Assembly: GCA_019090845.1 (NCBI GenBank)
Contig: JAHRVD010000194.1
Location: 1 to 8,734, forward strand
Source: Marinosulfonomonas sp.
Lineage (GTDB): Bacteria > Pseudomonadota > Alphaproteobacteria > Rhodobacterales > Rhodobacteraceae
Length of the DNA: 8,734 bases
Direction: 5' to 3'
This document shows, piece by piece, positions 1 through 8,664 of the stretch. The first letter of the stretch is position 1, and every line of letters starts with the position of its first letter. A program made the translations under genes and the position numbers. Under the pieces are notes generated by a model. That model was not told where the DNA came from. It was given only the letters and a program-made list of their open reading frames with translations, and ran no database searches.

Positions 1-1014
1 GCAAGCCTGCTGCCTGTGCCATTTCTAGTGCTGGCGGCATTCTTGGGTGGCATTTATGGGTGGATCGCCGTGATTTATCTGACGGTGTTTGCGTTTTTAT
101 TGGATCAGTTGAACAGCACATTTTCGCCCCGCTCTAACGCTAATGACCAACAGACTGACGCAGATCGTTTGTTGATGGCTCTGGGCGGCGTTCATTTTAT
201 TTTACTGATATTGGCAATCTGGGCAATAAGTGGCGGCACGGGGCTGGGCATCGGCGCGCGGGCGCTGGTCTTTGCCGGGTTCGGGCTTTATTTTGGGCAA
301 GTATCCAACCCGGCAGCACATGAATTGATCCATCGCACCAACCGGGCGCAATTCACGCTTGGGAAAAGCATATTCAGTTCGCTGTTGTTTGGTCATCACA
401 CCTCGGCGCATCGGCTTGTGCATCACGTCCATGTGGCCACCCCGGATGATCCCAACAGCGCCGCTCTTGGGGATAGTTTCTATGCCTTCGCACCGCGTGC
501 TTGGTTTGGCTCTTTCGTTGCCGGATGGCGGGCTGAAACCCAATTGCGCAAGCAAAACGGCGGCGGCATTCTGCATCCCTATGTGATCTATGGCGGGGGC
601 GCGGTTCTGGGGCTGATCTGCGGCGCAATGATTGGCGGTTTGGCAGGCATTCTGGCCTATGTCGGGCTGGCCGCCTACGCGACGATGCAATTGCTGATGT
701 CCGATTACGTGCAGCATTATGGCTTGATCCGCTGGCAGGACGCGGACGGCAAAACCCAAGCCGTCAGCCCGCGCCATTCATGGAACGCGCCACATCGCTT
801 TACCGCCCGTCTGATGCTGAATGCACCGCGCCATTCGGATCACCACGCCCACCCTTTGCGCCGCTTTCCCGAATTACTGCTGGACGGCGACATGCCAATT
901 CTGCCCTACAGCTTGCCGGTGATGGGGTTTTTGGCGCTATTTCCCAGACGCTGGCGCACCATGATGGACCCGCGCGTGGCTGAACAAACAAGCAGCGAGA
1001 TCACGCCAGAGTGA
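1..1014 (+). CDS. alkB: AlkB-like alkane 1-monooxygenase / membrane fatty-acid hydroxylase, 5' end cut by window
   Basis: Integral-membrane non-haem di-iron hydroxylase of the AlkB / fatty-acid desaturase superfamily, expected to hydroxylate terminal carbons of alkanes or related chains using electrons from rubredoxin or ferredoxin. The frame is open to base 1 (codons for ASLLP precede a GTG at 16), so the true start probably lies outside the window and GTG 16 is not trusted. Counting from GTG 16 (332 residues), the histidine boxes are HELIHR (102-107), HRLVHH followed by VHVATPDDP (132-145), DYVQHYGL (230-237) and PRHSDHHAHP (271-280). Hydrophobic segments lie near 1-30, 54-73, 82-96, 190-228 and 293-310. 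The second box lacks the EHNxGHH wording of characterised Pseudomonas AlkB but keeps the H-x3-HH spacing. The family is secure; the substrate is not. A secreted small protein follows 56 bases downstream on the same strand. Confidence 0.88.
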   Translation, partial: ASLLPVPFLVLAAFLGGIYGWIAVIYLTVFAFLLDQLNSTFSPRSNANDQQTDADRLLMALGGVHFILLILAIWAISGGTGLGIGARALVFAGFGLYFGQVSNPAAHELIHRTNRAQFTLGKSIFSSLLFGHHTSAHRLVHHVHVATPDDPNSAALGDSFYAFAPRAWFGSFVAGWRAETQLRKQNGGGILHPYVIYGGGAVLGLICGAMIGGLAGILAYVGLAAYATMQLLMSDYVQHYGLIRWQDADGKTQAVSPRHSWNAPHRFTARLMLNAPRHSDHHAHPLRRFPELLLDGDMPILPYSLPVMGFLALFPRRWRTMMDPRVAEQTSSEITPE

Positions 1015-1070
1015 CCTGGCCCGCGATGTTCGCGGTAGAAAAACCGCTAATTCTGTATAAGGTTTCGCCT

Positions 1071-1469
1071 ATGTTCCGTCTGATTGCAGTCCTGATTTTT
1101 TCCGCCGCGTCCGCCCACGCACAAACGCCCCTGACCGGGGACGAGTTTGAAACCTATACCCAAGGCCGCACCCTGACTTATTTTGACGGCGGCCAAGCCT
1201 ATGGGATCGAGGAATACCGCCCCGGCCGGCAGGTCAGATGGGCCTTTGACGGCAGTGACTGTCAGGACGGAAAATGGTGGGAGGCCGAAAAAGGGCTGAT
1301 CTGTTTTACCTATGAAAATGCGCCCGATGACACACAATGCTGGAATTTCTTCAAATCTCGCAAAGGGTTGCAGGCGGTGTTCATGAGTGAACCAGAGGGG
1401 CGTACACTTTACGAAGCCCGCGCCTCGCACCAACCGATGCTATGTCTGGGCCCAGAGGTTGGCGCCTGA
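1071..1469 (+). CDS. Small secreted hypothetical protein with four cysteines (possibly DUF995-like)
   Basis: A 132-residue protein. The ATG at 1071 is preferred over the in-frame ATG at 1011: it has an AAGG 8 bases upstream (1059-1062), and the protein then begins with a clear signal peptide, MFRLIAVLIFSAASAHA, cleaved before Gln18. The ATG at 1011 would overlap the previous gene and bury the signal. The mature part has cysteines at 64, 78, 90 and 125, enough for two disulfides in the periplasm. It is rich in aromatic and glycine residues (GRTLTYFDGG, RQVRW, GKWW, QCWNFF). This layout recalls small secreted alphaproteobacterial proteins of unknown function, perhaps of DUF995 type, but I cannot confirm the family. 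It lies 56 bases after the AlkB-like gene on the same strand, so they may be cotranscribed. It is convergent to xseA with only 18 bases between the stop codons. Confidence 0.8.
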   Translation: MFRLIAVLIFSAASAHAQTPLTGDEFETYTQGRTLTYFDGGQAYGIEEYRPGRQVRWAFDGSDCQDGKWWEAEKGLICFTYENAPDDTQCWNFFKSRKGLQAVFMSEPEGRTLYEARASHQPMLCLGPEVGA

Positions 1470-1487
1470 GCACCAGACCACAGCGCC

Positions 1488-2969
1488 CTAAAACAACGAT
1501 CCCTGATCGCCCGGCGGTTTCGCCTTTCCTTTGGGTTTCGGTGCCGAGCCACCAACCGCCAGTCGGCCATCTGCGAACTCGATCTCTAATGCCTGCGCCT
1601 TGGCAGCGGACTTTGCCGTGGTCACCACGTCACCGTCCCCACGCACCACAACGTAGCCCCGATCCAGCGTTTGCCGATATCCCAGCGTCTGGCGCATGCG
1701 TTCCAGACCGTCCAGTTTGCGCGCCCAGCCAGCCAGCTGATTGCGCGAGGTCAGATCAAGCCGGCTAAGCGTGCCATCCAACATGTCCTGTTTGCGCTTC
1801 ATATCACGGCTCAGCAAACCGGGCACAAGGCGGGCGCGACGTTCATCAAAACGAGCCGTGGCATTACCCAGCAACCGGCGCAGCGCATCAGGCCGGATCG
1901 CAGCACTGACCTCGCTCAGATGCAGGCGGCGTGTCTGGGTGACAAGGCGCAGCGCGGCGGGCAATCTTTCTGCTGCACGATCTAGGCGTTGCGCGGCGAC
2001 CTCGGTCAGGCTCGTTAATTTTGGCAAAGCGCGCGCCAGATCACGCAAGCGCTGGCCCCGTTGCCCGATTGACTGGCTAAGCGCACGCGACAACCGCCCT
2101 TCTTGTTCCCCGACCCAGGCCAGTAATTCCAGTCGCACTGGCACCGCCAGTTCGGCCGCCGCCGTTGGGGTCGGGGCGCGTTTGTCAGACACATAATCAA
2201 TCAATGTCGTGTCGGTTTCGTGGCCCACTGCCGAAATCAGCGGAATGTCGGACGCCGCGACCGCCCGGATCACGCTTTCCTCATTAAAGCCCCAAAGATC
2301 CTCGACCGAACCACCACCCCGCGCCACGATCAGCAGGTCCGGGCGCGGCATCGCACCACCGGGGCTGAGCGCGTTAAACCCTTCGATTGCGCGGGTCACT
2401 TCCGGGGCGCATTTCTGGCCCTGAACGGCCACCGGCCAGATCAGCACCTTGCGCGGAAACCGATCCCGCAAACGATGCAGAATATCGCGGATCACCGCAC
2501 CCGATGGCGAAGTTATGACGCCGATCACCTCGGGCAGATAAGGCAGTGGTTTTTTCAAGCCGGGCTCAAACAGCCCCTCAGCCTGCAATGCTTTGCGGCG
2601 TTTTTCCAGCATCGCCATCAGCGCCCCGGCCCCGGCGGGTTCGATGTTTTCAACGATCAGCTGATAGCGCGACTGGCCCGGAAATGTCGTCATCCGGCCG
2701 GTTGCGATTACTTCCATGCCTTCCTCGGGGCGCACTGCCAGCCGGGCGGCCTGCCCTTTCCAGCTGACGGCAGCGATCACCGCGCGCTCGTCCTTAAGGT
2801 CAAAATAAAGATGCCCGGACCCCGGGCGCGACACCCGACCAATTTCGCCCCGCACGCGCACATGGCTAAATTCGCCCTCGATAACTTTTTTGACCGCGCC
2901 GGAAATCTCGGAAACGGTGAACTCAGGGGCGTTTTTGCCCGGTGCTGCATCTTCAAAAAGGTCGGACAT
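1488..2969 (-). CDS. xseA: Exodeoxyribonuclease VII large subunit
   Basis: Catalytic large subunit of exonuclease VII, which with XseB degrades single-stranded DNA in both directions and acts in mismatch and damage repair in the cytoplasm. The 493-residue length is a little above the roughly 450 residues of E. coli XseA. An N-terminal OB-fold (about 17-110, with HVRVRGEI and SGHLYFDLKD) is followed by the catalytic region: VIGVITSPSGAVIRD (148-162), ARGGGSVEDLWGFNEE (216-231), and SAVGHETDTTLIDYV with SDKRAPTPTAAAEL (246-274). A long arginine-rich helical, coiled-coil-like segment (about 275-440) and a C-terminal tail ending DQGSLF complete it. ATG start at 2967-2969, stop TAG at 1488-1490. 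It is divergent from purD across 69 bases. No xseB is in the window. All expected motifs are intact. Confidence 0.97.
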   Translation of the reverse strand: MSDLFEDAAPGKNAPEFTVSEISGAVKKVIEGEFSHVRVRGEIGRVSRPGSGHLYFDLKDERAVIAAVSWKGQAARLAVRPEEGMEVIATGRMTTFPGQSRYQLIVENIEPAGAGALMAMLEKRRKALQAEGLFEPGLKKPLPYLPEVIGVITSPSGAVIRDILHRLRDRFPRKVLIWPVAVQGQKCAPEVTRAIEGFNALSPGGAMPRPDLLIVARGGGSVEDLWGFNEESVIRAVAASDIPLISAVGHETDTTLIDYVSDKRAPTPTAAAELAVPVRLELLAWVGEQEGRLSRALSQSIGQRGQRLRDLARALPKLTSLTEVAAQRLDRAAERLPAALRLVTQTRRLHLSEVSAAIRPDALRRLLGNATARFDERRARLVPGLLSRDMKRKQDMLDGTLSRLDLTSRNQLAGWARKLDGLERMRQTLGYRQTLDRGYVVVRGDGDVVTTAKSAAKAQALEIEFADGRLAVGGSAPKPKGKAKPPGDQGSLF

Positions 2970-3038
2970 GGCTTGCCTTGTGCTTGTGCGTGGCTGACCT
3001 TAGAACGCAAGCCAACAAAGGCCAAGGCGGGGGAAGCC
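2970..3038. promoter_or_regulatory. Divergent xseA/purD promoter region
   Basis: This 69-base gap must hold the start signals for both genes unless purD is read from farther upstream. On the plus strand TTGTGC (2978-2983) and TAGAAC (3001-3006) are 17 bases apart, matching only 3/6 and 4/6 of the sigma70 consensus, so this is a weak candidate. A purine-rich GGGGGAAG just before the ATG at 3039 is a reasonable ribosome binding site for purD. For xseA, read on the minus strand, AAGG sits about 6 bases before the ATG. I see no clear PurR-like palindrome. Confidence 0.35.
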
Positions 3039-4301
3039 ATGAACATCCTGATTTTAGGAAGCGGCGGGCGTGAACACGCGCTGGCATGGGCCGTGATGCA
3101 GAACCCCAAATGCGACCGCCTGATCGTCGCACCCGGAAATGCCGGGATTGCCGAGATTGCGGAATGCGCCAGCTTTGACATTAATGATCGCGGGCAAGTT
3201 GTTACTTTTGCCGAAGAAAATGCCATCGACTTTGTGATAATCGGGCCAGAGGCCCCGCTGACCTCGGGCGTTGCGGACCGTTTGCGCGAAAGCGCGATCC
3301 TGACGTTTGGCCCCTCGGCAGCCGCCGCGATGCTGGAAGGCTCCAAAGCCTTTACCAAGGAAATCTGCGACGCCGCCAATGCGCCAACAGCCGCTTATGG
3401 GCATTTCACCCAAGCTGGCCCGGCCAAGGAATATATCCGCCAACAGGGCGCACCGATCGTTGTCAAAGCCGACGGGTTGGCCGCCGGCAAGGGCGTGATC
3501 GTGGCGATGGACGAAGAAACCGCGCTGGCGGCAATCGACGACATGTTTGGCGGCGCATTTGGCGATGCGGGTGCGCAGGTGGTGATCGAAGAATTCATGG
3601 AAGGCGAAGAAGCGTCGTTTTTCGTGCTGTGCGACGGGCAAAACATTCTGCCCATTGGCACCGCACAGGACCACAAACGCGCCTTTGACGGCGACACAGG
3701 CCCAAACACCGGCGGAATGGGCGCCTATTCGCCAGCCCCGGTAATGAGCGACGCCGTTGTGAAAATAGCACTGGAGCAGATCATCCAGCCAACGGTCGAT
3801 GAAATGGCCCGACGCGGCACACCCTATCAGGGGGTGTTATACGCCGGGTTCATGATCAAGGACGCCCAGCCGCGGCTGGTGGAATATAACGTCCGGTTTG
3901 GCGACCCGGAATGTCAGGTGTTGATGATGCGCCTTGGGGCGCAGGTGCTGGATCTGATGTTGGCCTGCGCGCGGGGACAGTTGGATCAGGCAACCGTCAA
4001 CTGGGGCGACGATCATGCGATCACAATCGTTATGGCCGCAAATGGATATCCTGGGGCTTATGAAAAGGGGTCTGTCATCAACGGGTTGGACGGCATTCCT
4101 GAAGACAGCTGGAGCAAGGTTTTTCATGCCGGAACAGCCCTGATCGACGGAAAGACCTGCGCAACCGGCGGGCGGGTTATGAATATAACCGCGCGCGGGG
4201 AGACCTTAAGCCAGGCGCGCGAACGCGCCTATAAGATGGTCGAGGCGATTGACTGGCCCGGCGGGTTCAACCGAACCGACATTGGCTGGCGCGCTCTTTA
4301 G
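3039..4301 (+). CDS. purD: Phosphoribosylamine--glycine ligase (GAR synthetase)
   Basis: Catalyses the second step of de novo purine synthesis: phosphoribosylamine plus glycine plus ATP gives glycinamide ribonucleotide. Length is 420 residues, normal for PurD. An N-terminal domain (GSGGREHALAW at 7-17, IIGPEAPL at 67-74) leads into the ATP-grasp domain: GSKAFTK (101-107), VVKADGLAAGKGV (141-153), IEEFMEGEEAS (183-193), the PurD-typical GTAQDHKRAFDGDTGPNTGG (207-226) with MGAYSP after it, and the signature YNVRFGDPE (283-291), whose acidic residues bind Mg-ATP. ATG 3039 was chosen because GGGGGAAG precedes it and MNILILGSGGREHA is the normal PurD N-terminus, although the frame stays open upstream across the xseA complement. 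Stop TAG at 4299-4301. It stands alone on its strand here, with no other pur gene in the window. Confidence 0.97.
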   Translation: MNILILGSGGREHALAWAVMQNPKCDRLIVAPGNAGIAEIAECASFDINDRGQVVTFAEENAIDFVIIGPEAPLTSGVADRLRESAILTFGPSAAAAMLEGSKAFTKEICDAANAPTAAYGHFTQAGPAKEYIRQQGAPIVVKADGLAAGKGVIVAMDEETALAAIDDMFGGAFGDAGAQVVIEEFMEGEEASFFVLCDGQNILPIGTAQDHKRAFDGDTGPNTGGMGAYSPAPVMSDAVVKIALEQIIQPTVDEMARRGTPYQGVLYAGFMIKDAQPRLVEYNVRFGDPECQVLMMRLGAQVLDLMLACARGQLDQATVNWGDDHAITIVMAANGYPGAYEKGSVINGLDGIPEDSWSKVFHAGTALIDGKTCATGGRVMNITARGETLSQARERAYKMVEAIDWPGGFNRTDIGWRAL

Positions 4302-4398
4302 GGGCGCACCTATCCCCTTGGACAACAAAGCCCCGTGGGTCGCAACGCCGGGCAAAGCGCGGTGGCTGTGGGGCAATATACAGTCGAAATTATCGCCC
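4302..4398. other. Convergent intergenic gap, no confident terminator
   Basis: These 97 bases separate the stop codons of purD and the FG-GAP gene. A GCCCC/GGGGC inverted repeat can be drawn in the middle (around 4330-4375), extendable by G-U pairs on the plus strand, but its loop is about 29 bases and no T-run follows on either strand. I see no ORF with coding features. Confidence 0.4.
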
Positions 4399-5099
4399 TT
4401 AGCAGCCAAGCGCGCCCGCAAATGATCCGCGCCCTTCATGCGCACCAATCCGGGTCGCTGCAAATACGCCGGCCTTTTTCATCGTAATCGCATAAATATC
4501 GCGCCAACCGGCATCCGCCACGATCATTTCCGGCCCGGTGCCACAGTTTCGGATACCCCCGGCGATGGTATCCTCGCCAATCCGGTGATTTGTATAGCCC
4601 GGCAATTCGCCGACAAGTTCCAGCGTGCCGCCAGAAAACCGCCAAACCCGGATCAGACGCGCCAGATGCGGGCGATCCACATAGGCGATTTCCAAAGCCC
4701 CGTCCCCATCCAGATCAGCCGCCCCAATCGGTGCCAGCCAGCGATGCGTTCGACCGATATTGGGCGTCGCTGCAATCAGCCCGCCGACCCCATAAATCGC
4801 AAGACGTGCACCCCGGCGTATGTCGGTTTCAACCACGATGACTTCGCCCTGCCCGTCGCCATCCAGATCGACAACACGCGGGGCCGTGTCTTCGAACACC
4901 CGGCTTTCAGGCAAAACAATCCGCAAGCGACGCCCGGCATCTGTGGTCAACTCCAGCGTGCCATATTCAACCGCGTCACCAAGAATGCCATGATCGTAGC
5001 GCCCTGTCGGGTCACCATAGCGGGCCGATGTCACGCCCTCGGCCTGTGCACAAGCCGCACCAAGCGCAAAGACAAGCGCAAGGCAAGCGGCCCGCCGCA

Positions 5100-5100
<1 letters not shown>
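4399..5100 (-). CDS. Periplasmic FG-GAP/VCBS repeat protein
   Basis: A 233-residue exported protein. Residues 1-20 (MRRAACLALVFALGAACAQA) are a signal peptide with an AQA cleavage motif; Cys17 is not in a good lipobox because position -3 is Gly. The mature part has two FG-GAP/VCBS-type calcium-binding loops, DLDGDGQGE (78-86) and DLDGDGALE (129-137), each followed by hydrophobic beta-strand residues, and a degenerate third copy (GGIRNCGTGPEMIVAD, 181-196). Such repeats form beta-propeller blades, but a full propeller needs about seven, so this is a short version. Cys186 and the C-terminal Cys233 could form a disulfide. Start ATG at 5098-5100 overlaps the ferredoxin stop by one base (TGATG), implying translational coupling; no strong Shine-Dalgarno is visible. 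The function is unknown. Stop TAA at 4399-4401. Confidence 0.88.
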
Positions 5101-5921
<821 letters not shown>

Positions 5922-5930
5922 ACCGACAGG

Positions 5931-5957
5931 AAAAAGGGCGCCACCGGGGCGCCCTTT
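5931..5957 (-). terminator. Rho-independent terminator between the OB-fold gene and degP
   Basis: A perfect 10-bp stem, AAAGGGCGCC (5933-5942) with GGCGCCCTTT (5948-5957), encloses a 5-base loop. Read on the minus strand the hairpin ends in five Ts (complement of 5931-5935), so it terminates degP, whose stop is at 5978. On the plus strand only three Ts follow, so it may also stop the OB-fold gene (stop 5921), less efficiently. Confidence 0.88.
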
Positions 5958-5977
5958 CAAAAGATTTGCGACGCGGG

Positions 5978-7444
5978 CTACTGGATAGCCAGCGCCACAA
6001 ACCGCGGATCACCATCACGACGCACCAGCAGCAGCAGCGATTTGCGCCCGGCCTCGGTGGCGGCGTCGATGCGTTCCTGTAGTGCCGCGATACTGGCAAC
6101 TTTTTGCTGCCCCGCCTCGGTGATGATGTCACCCGCACGCAGCCCCTTTTCATAGGCCTCGCTGTCCTCGGCGACATCCTTGAGCACCAAACCACTGGCA
6201 GAACTTTTCAGACCAAGCTGCTGGCGCAGCTCATCGGTCATTTCCGCGATTGTCAGGCCGAATATTTCCTGTTCCACCGGATCTTCGCCGGGGGCAGGAG
6301 CAGACGCAGGGACCACTTTGTCGACATCTTCCCGACGGCCCAGTGTTACCAGCAAAGTCTGAGTTTCCCCATCGCGGAACACCACAACACGCACCGCTTT
6401 GCCAATGTCGGAATAGCCGACGATACGCACCAGTTCACGGGTATCGGTCACATCCTGACCATCAAAAGACAAGATCACGTCACCCGCTTTGACACCGGCC
6501 TTCATTGCCGGACCTTCGGGCACATCGGTGACCAGCGCCCCTGCGGCCTCTTGCAGGCCAATTGCGTCCGCAACGTCTGCGTCAACATCCTGAATACGCA
6601 CACCCAGCCAGCCGCGCCGGGTCTCGCCAAACTCCTGAAGCTGGTCAACCACGCGCGAAACAACATTGGAAGCCATCGAAAAGCCAATGCCGATAGAGCC
6701 GCCATTGGGCGACAGGATCGCGGTATTCACGCCAACAACGTCACCATCCATGTTGAACAAAGGTCCGCCGGAATTGCCGCGGTTGATCGCTGCATCGGTC
6801 TGGATGAAATCGTCATAGCTGCCGGATAAGGCCCGGTTTCGGGCCGACACGATACCTGCTGATACCGAAAACCCCTGCCCCAGCGGGTTGCCAACAGCCA
6901 TCACCCAGTCGCCCACACGCATCACATCGCTATCGCCAAACGACACAAAAGGCAGCGGTTCATCGCTTTGCACCTTTAGCACCGCGATATCGGTGGTTGG
7001 GTCAGTTCCAATGATCGTGGCGGGCAGTTCTTTGCCCGAGAAAAATTCGATCATTATTTCGTCGGACCCTTCGATCACGTGATTATTGGTGACGATATAA
7101 CCGTCTTCCGAGATCACGAAACCAGACCCAAGCGCCTGACTGCGTCTTGGGCGCCGCTGGTCATTTTCGCCTTGCTGTTGGCGATCGCGGAAATTCTTGA
7201 AGAAATCTTCAAACGGCGAGCCATCGGGCAGGGTTGGTTGGTTGTTGGTTGCGGCGGCGATGGTTGTAGAGGTGGTGATATTCACCACCGATGGACTAAT
7301 CTGTTCGGCCAAGTCGGCCATGCTTTCGCGCGCATGTGCGATCATCGTCTGAGCCAGCAACAAAGCCACAACGCTGAAAGCCAGAAACAACCCGCGTTGT
7401 GCGCCCGCGCGCTGAACCGGAAGTGTTATTGCCTGAGAGTTCAC
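5978..7444 (-). CDS. degP: Do/HtrA family periplasmic serine protease with two PDZ domains
   Basis: Envelope protease/chaperone that degrades misfolded periplasmic proteins. Length is 488 residues, usual for DegP/DegQ/MucD. A signal peptide with hydrophobic core about 18-36 ends near AHA/RES. The trypsin-like domain carries the triad His122 (TNNHVIEG), Asp152 (TTDIAVLKV) and Ser225 (GNSGGPLF), preceded by a Q/R-rich loop (86-104). PDZ1 spans about 276-370 (RRGWLGVRIQDV), PDZ2 about 394-486 (GLTIAEMTDELRQQLGL). The start is GTG at 7442-7444, chosen because AAAGGAGG lies 5 bases upstream; an ATG nearer the SD runs straight into TAG. The gene follows hflK-hflC-DUF2065 on the same strand after 150 bases that hold a candidate promoter, and ends at a strong hairpin. 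DegP versus DegQ cannot be decided from sequence alone. Confidence 0.95.
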   Translation of the reverse strand: MNSQAITLPVQRAGAQRGLFLAFSVVALLLAQTMIAHARESMADLAEQISPSVVNITTSTTIAAATNNQPTLPDGSPFEDFFKNFRDRQQQGENDQRRPRRSQALGSGFVISEDGYIVTNNHVIEGSDEIMIEFFSGKELPATIIGTDPTTDIAVLKVQSDEPLPFVSFGDSDVMRVGDWVMAVGNPLGQGFSVSAGIVSARNRALSGSYDDFIQTDAAINRGNSGGPLFNMDGDVVGVNTAILSPNGGSIGIGFSMASNVVSRVVDQLQEFGETRRGWLGVRIQDVDADVADAIGLQEAAGALVTDVPEGPAMKAGVKAGDVILSFDGQDVTDTRELVRIVGYSDIGKAVRVVVFRDGETQTLLVTLGRREDVDKVVPASAPAPGEDPVEQEIFGLTIAEMTDELRQQLGLKSSASGLVLKDVAEDSEAYEKGLRAGDIITEAGQQKVASIAALQERIDAATEAGRKSLLLLVRRDGDPRFVALAIQ

Positions 7445-7449
7445 TACAT

Positions 7450-7457
7450 CCTCCTTT
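7450..7457 (-). promoter_or_regulatory. Strong ribosome binding site fixing the GTG start of degP
   Basis: AAAGGAGG on the minus strand, 5 bases before GTG 7442-7444. The ATG overlapping the end of this site is followed directly by TAG, so GTG is the only sensible start here. Confidence 0.85.
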
Positions 7458-7509
7458 GGGATACCCCTGCCACAATGTGACCGGGTTGGGTGATTGCAAG
7501 TTGATTATT

Positions 7510-7537
7510 AAGATAGGGTCCCAAGACCGCAAATCAA
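7510..7537 (-). promoter_or_regulatory. Candidate degP promoter (sigma70 or RpoH-like)
   Basis: On the minus strand TTGATT (7532-7537) and TATCTT (7510-7515) are 16 bases apart, each matching 4 of 6 sigma70 consensus bases. The -10 is embedded in CCCTATCTT, which resembles the C-rich -10 of alphaproteobacterial RpoH promoters, fitting a stress-induced protease. The transcript would have a leader of roughly 55-60 bases. The surrounding gap 7445-7594 holds no ORF and no hairpin with a T-run; a short AATT-n3-AATT palindrome lies at 7550-7560. Confidence 0.4.
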
Positions 7538-7594
7538 AGGTTGACTGCGAATTGTAAATTGGATGTGAAGTTCCCCTGCGCAATCCTGGCCTGC

Positions 7595-7792
7595 TTATAT
7601 GCCCAAAGACCGGGCCAGCCAGATCAGGAAAACCCCGACTGCAAGCGCTGCAAGCCCTATCAACCGGCGGGTTTCGGCGGGCATTTTGCGCAATGCATCC
7701 AGCACGTCCTCCAGACGCGAAGGGGCCAGTGCGAACACCAGCCCCTCTACGCAAAGAACAAGGCCAACGGCCAGAATGATCGTGGCGATCAC
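7595..7792 (-). CDS. DUF2065 small membrane protein (YjeT-like)
   Basis: A 65-residue protein with two transmembrane helices (about 2-22 and 43-62) joined by a charged amphipathic loop, APSRLEDVLDALRKMPAETR (23-42). This matches the DUF2065 family, whose E. coli member YjeT is also encoded directly after hflC. The start is GTG at 7790-7792, overlapping the hflC stop as GTGA (4 bases). There is no Shine-Dalgarno within the last codons of hflC, so translation probably depends on termination-reinitiation. Stop TAA at 7595-7597. The function is unknown; context suggests a small partner of the HflKC membrane complex. Confidence 0.9.
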   Translation of the reverse strand: MIATIILAVGLVLCVEGLVFALAPSRLEDVLDALRKMPAETRRLIGLAALAVGVFLIWLARSLGI

Positions 7793-8664
7793 TTGGGTTG
7801 GTCAGATTTCAGATAGTCAAAAAACTCGCTGTCAGGCGACAGGACCATAGTGGAATTTGATCCCTGCAACGCCTTGCGATACGCGGCCAGTGACCGATAG
7901 AATTCAAAGAATTCCTGATCCTGACCAAAGGCTTGCGCAAAAATGTTGTTGCGCTTGGCGTCAGCCTGACCACGGGTAATCTCTGCGTCGCGGCTGGCGT
8001 CAGACACCAGCTCGACCACCGTTCTGTCGGCCGTTGCACGCACCCGAAGTGCTGCTTCTTCACCGCGCGCGATCTCGTCTGCGGCTTCGCGTTCACGTTC
8101 TGCACGCATCCGCGCGAACGTCGCTTCTAGGTTTTGCTCGGGCAGGTTGGTTTGCTTCAGGCGAACGTCCACAACGTCAATGCCAAGCGGCAAGGCGCGT
8201 GCACGGGCCTGATCACGGATACGAACCATAAGGTCGGCGCGATCCGATGACAAAATCGTGTTCGATGTGACCTGATCGGAACCAAGGACTTCGCGCACCT
8301 GTGCGTTCAGGATCGATTCCAGCCGGTCTTCTGCGGCACGAATGCCGCCAACACCAACCGCCCGGCGAAACTGCTCCACATCCGAAATCCGGTAGCGGGC
8401 AAACGCATCCACCACCAGACGACGATCATCCGACGGGGTGACCTCGATCTCTTTGGTGGACAGTGACAATATCCGGTCGTCATAGCGCACGACCTCTTGG
8501 ATAAGCGGGATTTTGAACGCAAGGCCGGGGTCAGTTTTGACCGCTTTGATTTGGCCAAACTGAAGAACCAGCGCCTTTTCACGCTCGTCTACAATATAGA
8601 TCGACGACAGGACCGCCGCGATCACGACAACAATAACCGGCAGGATAAAGGTTGTTTTACGCAT
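7789..8664 (-). CDS. hflC: HflC, SPFH/band-7 modulator of FtsH
   Basis: Partner of HflK in the large inner-membrane SPFH complex that surrounds FtsH and modulates its proteolysis. The 291 residues comprise one N-terminal membrane anchor (about 5-24), a periplasmic band-7 domain (about 25-190, with DEREKALVLQFGQIKAV and DPGLAFKIPLIQEV), an alanine/arginine/glutamate-rich helix (about 180-240) and the C-terminal HflC motif NSTMVLSPDSEFFDYL (270-285). ATG start at 8662-8664 overlaps the hflK TAA as TAATG; GGAGGA within the hflK end is its ribosome binding site. Its TGA overlaps the next gene's GTG. Length is a little below the 334 residues of E. coli HflC, normal for alphaproteobacteria. Confidence 0.96.
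   Translation of the reverse strand: MRKTTFILPVIVVVIAAVLSSIYIVDEREKALVLQFGQIKAVKTDPGLAFKIPLIQEVVRYDDRILSLSTKEIEVTPSDDRRLVVDAFARYRISDVEQFRRAVGVGGIRAAEDRLESILNAQVREVLGSDQVTSNTILSSDRADLMVRIRDQARARALPLGIDVVDVRLKQTNLPEQNLEATFARMRAEREREAADEIARGEEAALRVRATADRTVVELVSDASRDAEITRGQADAKRNNIFAQAFGQDQEFFEFYRSLAAYRKALQGSNSTMVLSPDSEFFDYLKSDQPK

Noticed and set aside
1011..1070. Longer start at ATG 1011 for the secreted protein
   Set aside because: It overlaps the alkB stop and would place 20 extra residues before a clear signal peptide; ATG 1071 has its own SD.
2220..3038. Frame open for 273 codons upstream of and continuous with purD, opposite xseA
   Set aside because: It is the complement of xseA, the predicted peptide is rich in H, R, P and C and resembles nothing, and PurD has a standard N-terminus and SD at 3039. 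The openness comes from GC-rich codon bias.
4330..4375. GCCCC/GGGGC inverted repeat between purD and the FG-GAP gene as terminator
   Set aside because: Only 5 Watson-Crick pairs, a loop of about 29 bases and no T-run on either strand.
6104..6829. A 241-codon open frame on the plus strand opposite degP
   Set aside because: It lies fully within the degP coding region, has histidine/cysteine-rich shadow composition and no recognisable motif.
8085..8105. GTTCACGTTC inside hflC as a possible second SOS box
   Set aside because: The half-sites are 2 bases apart, not 7, and it lies deep in coding sequence.
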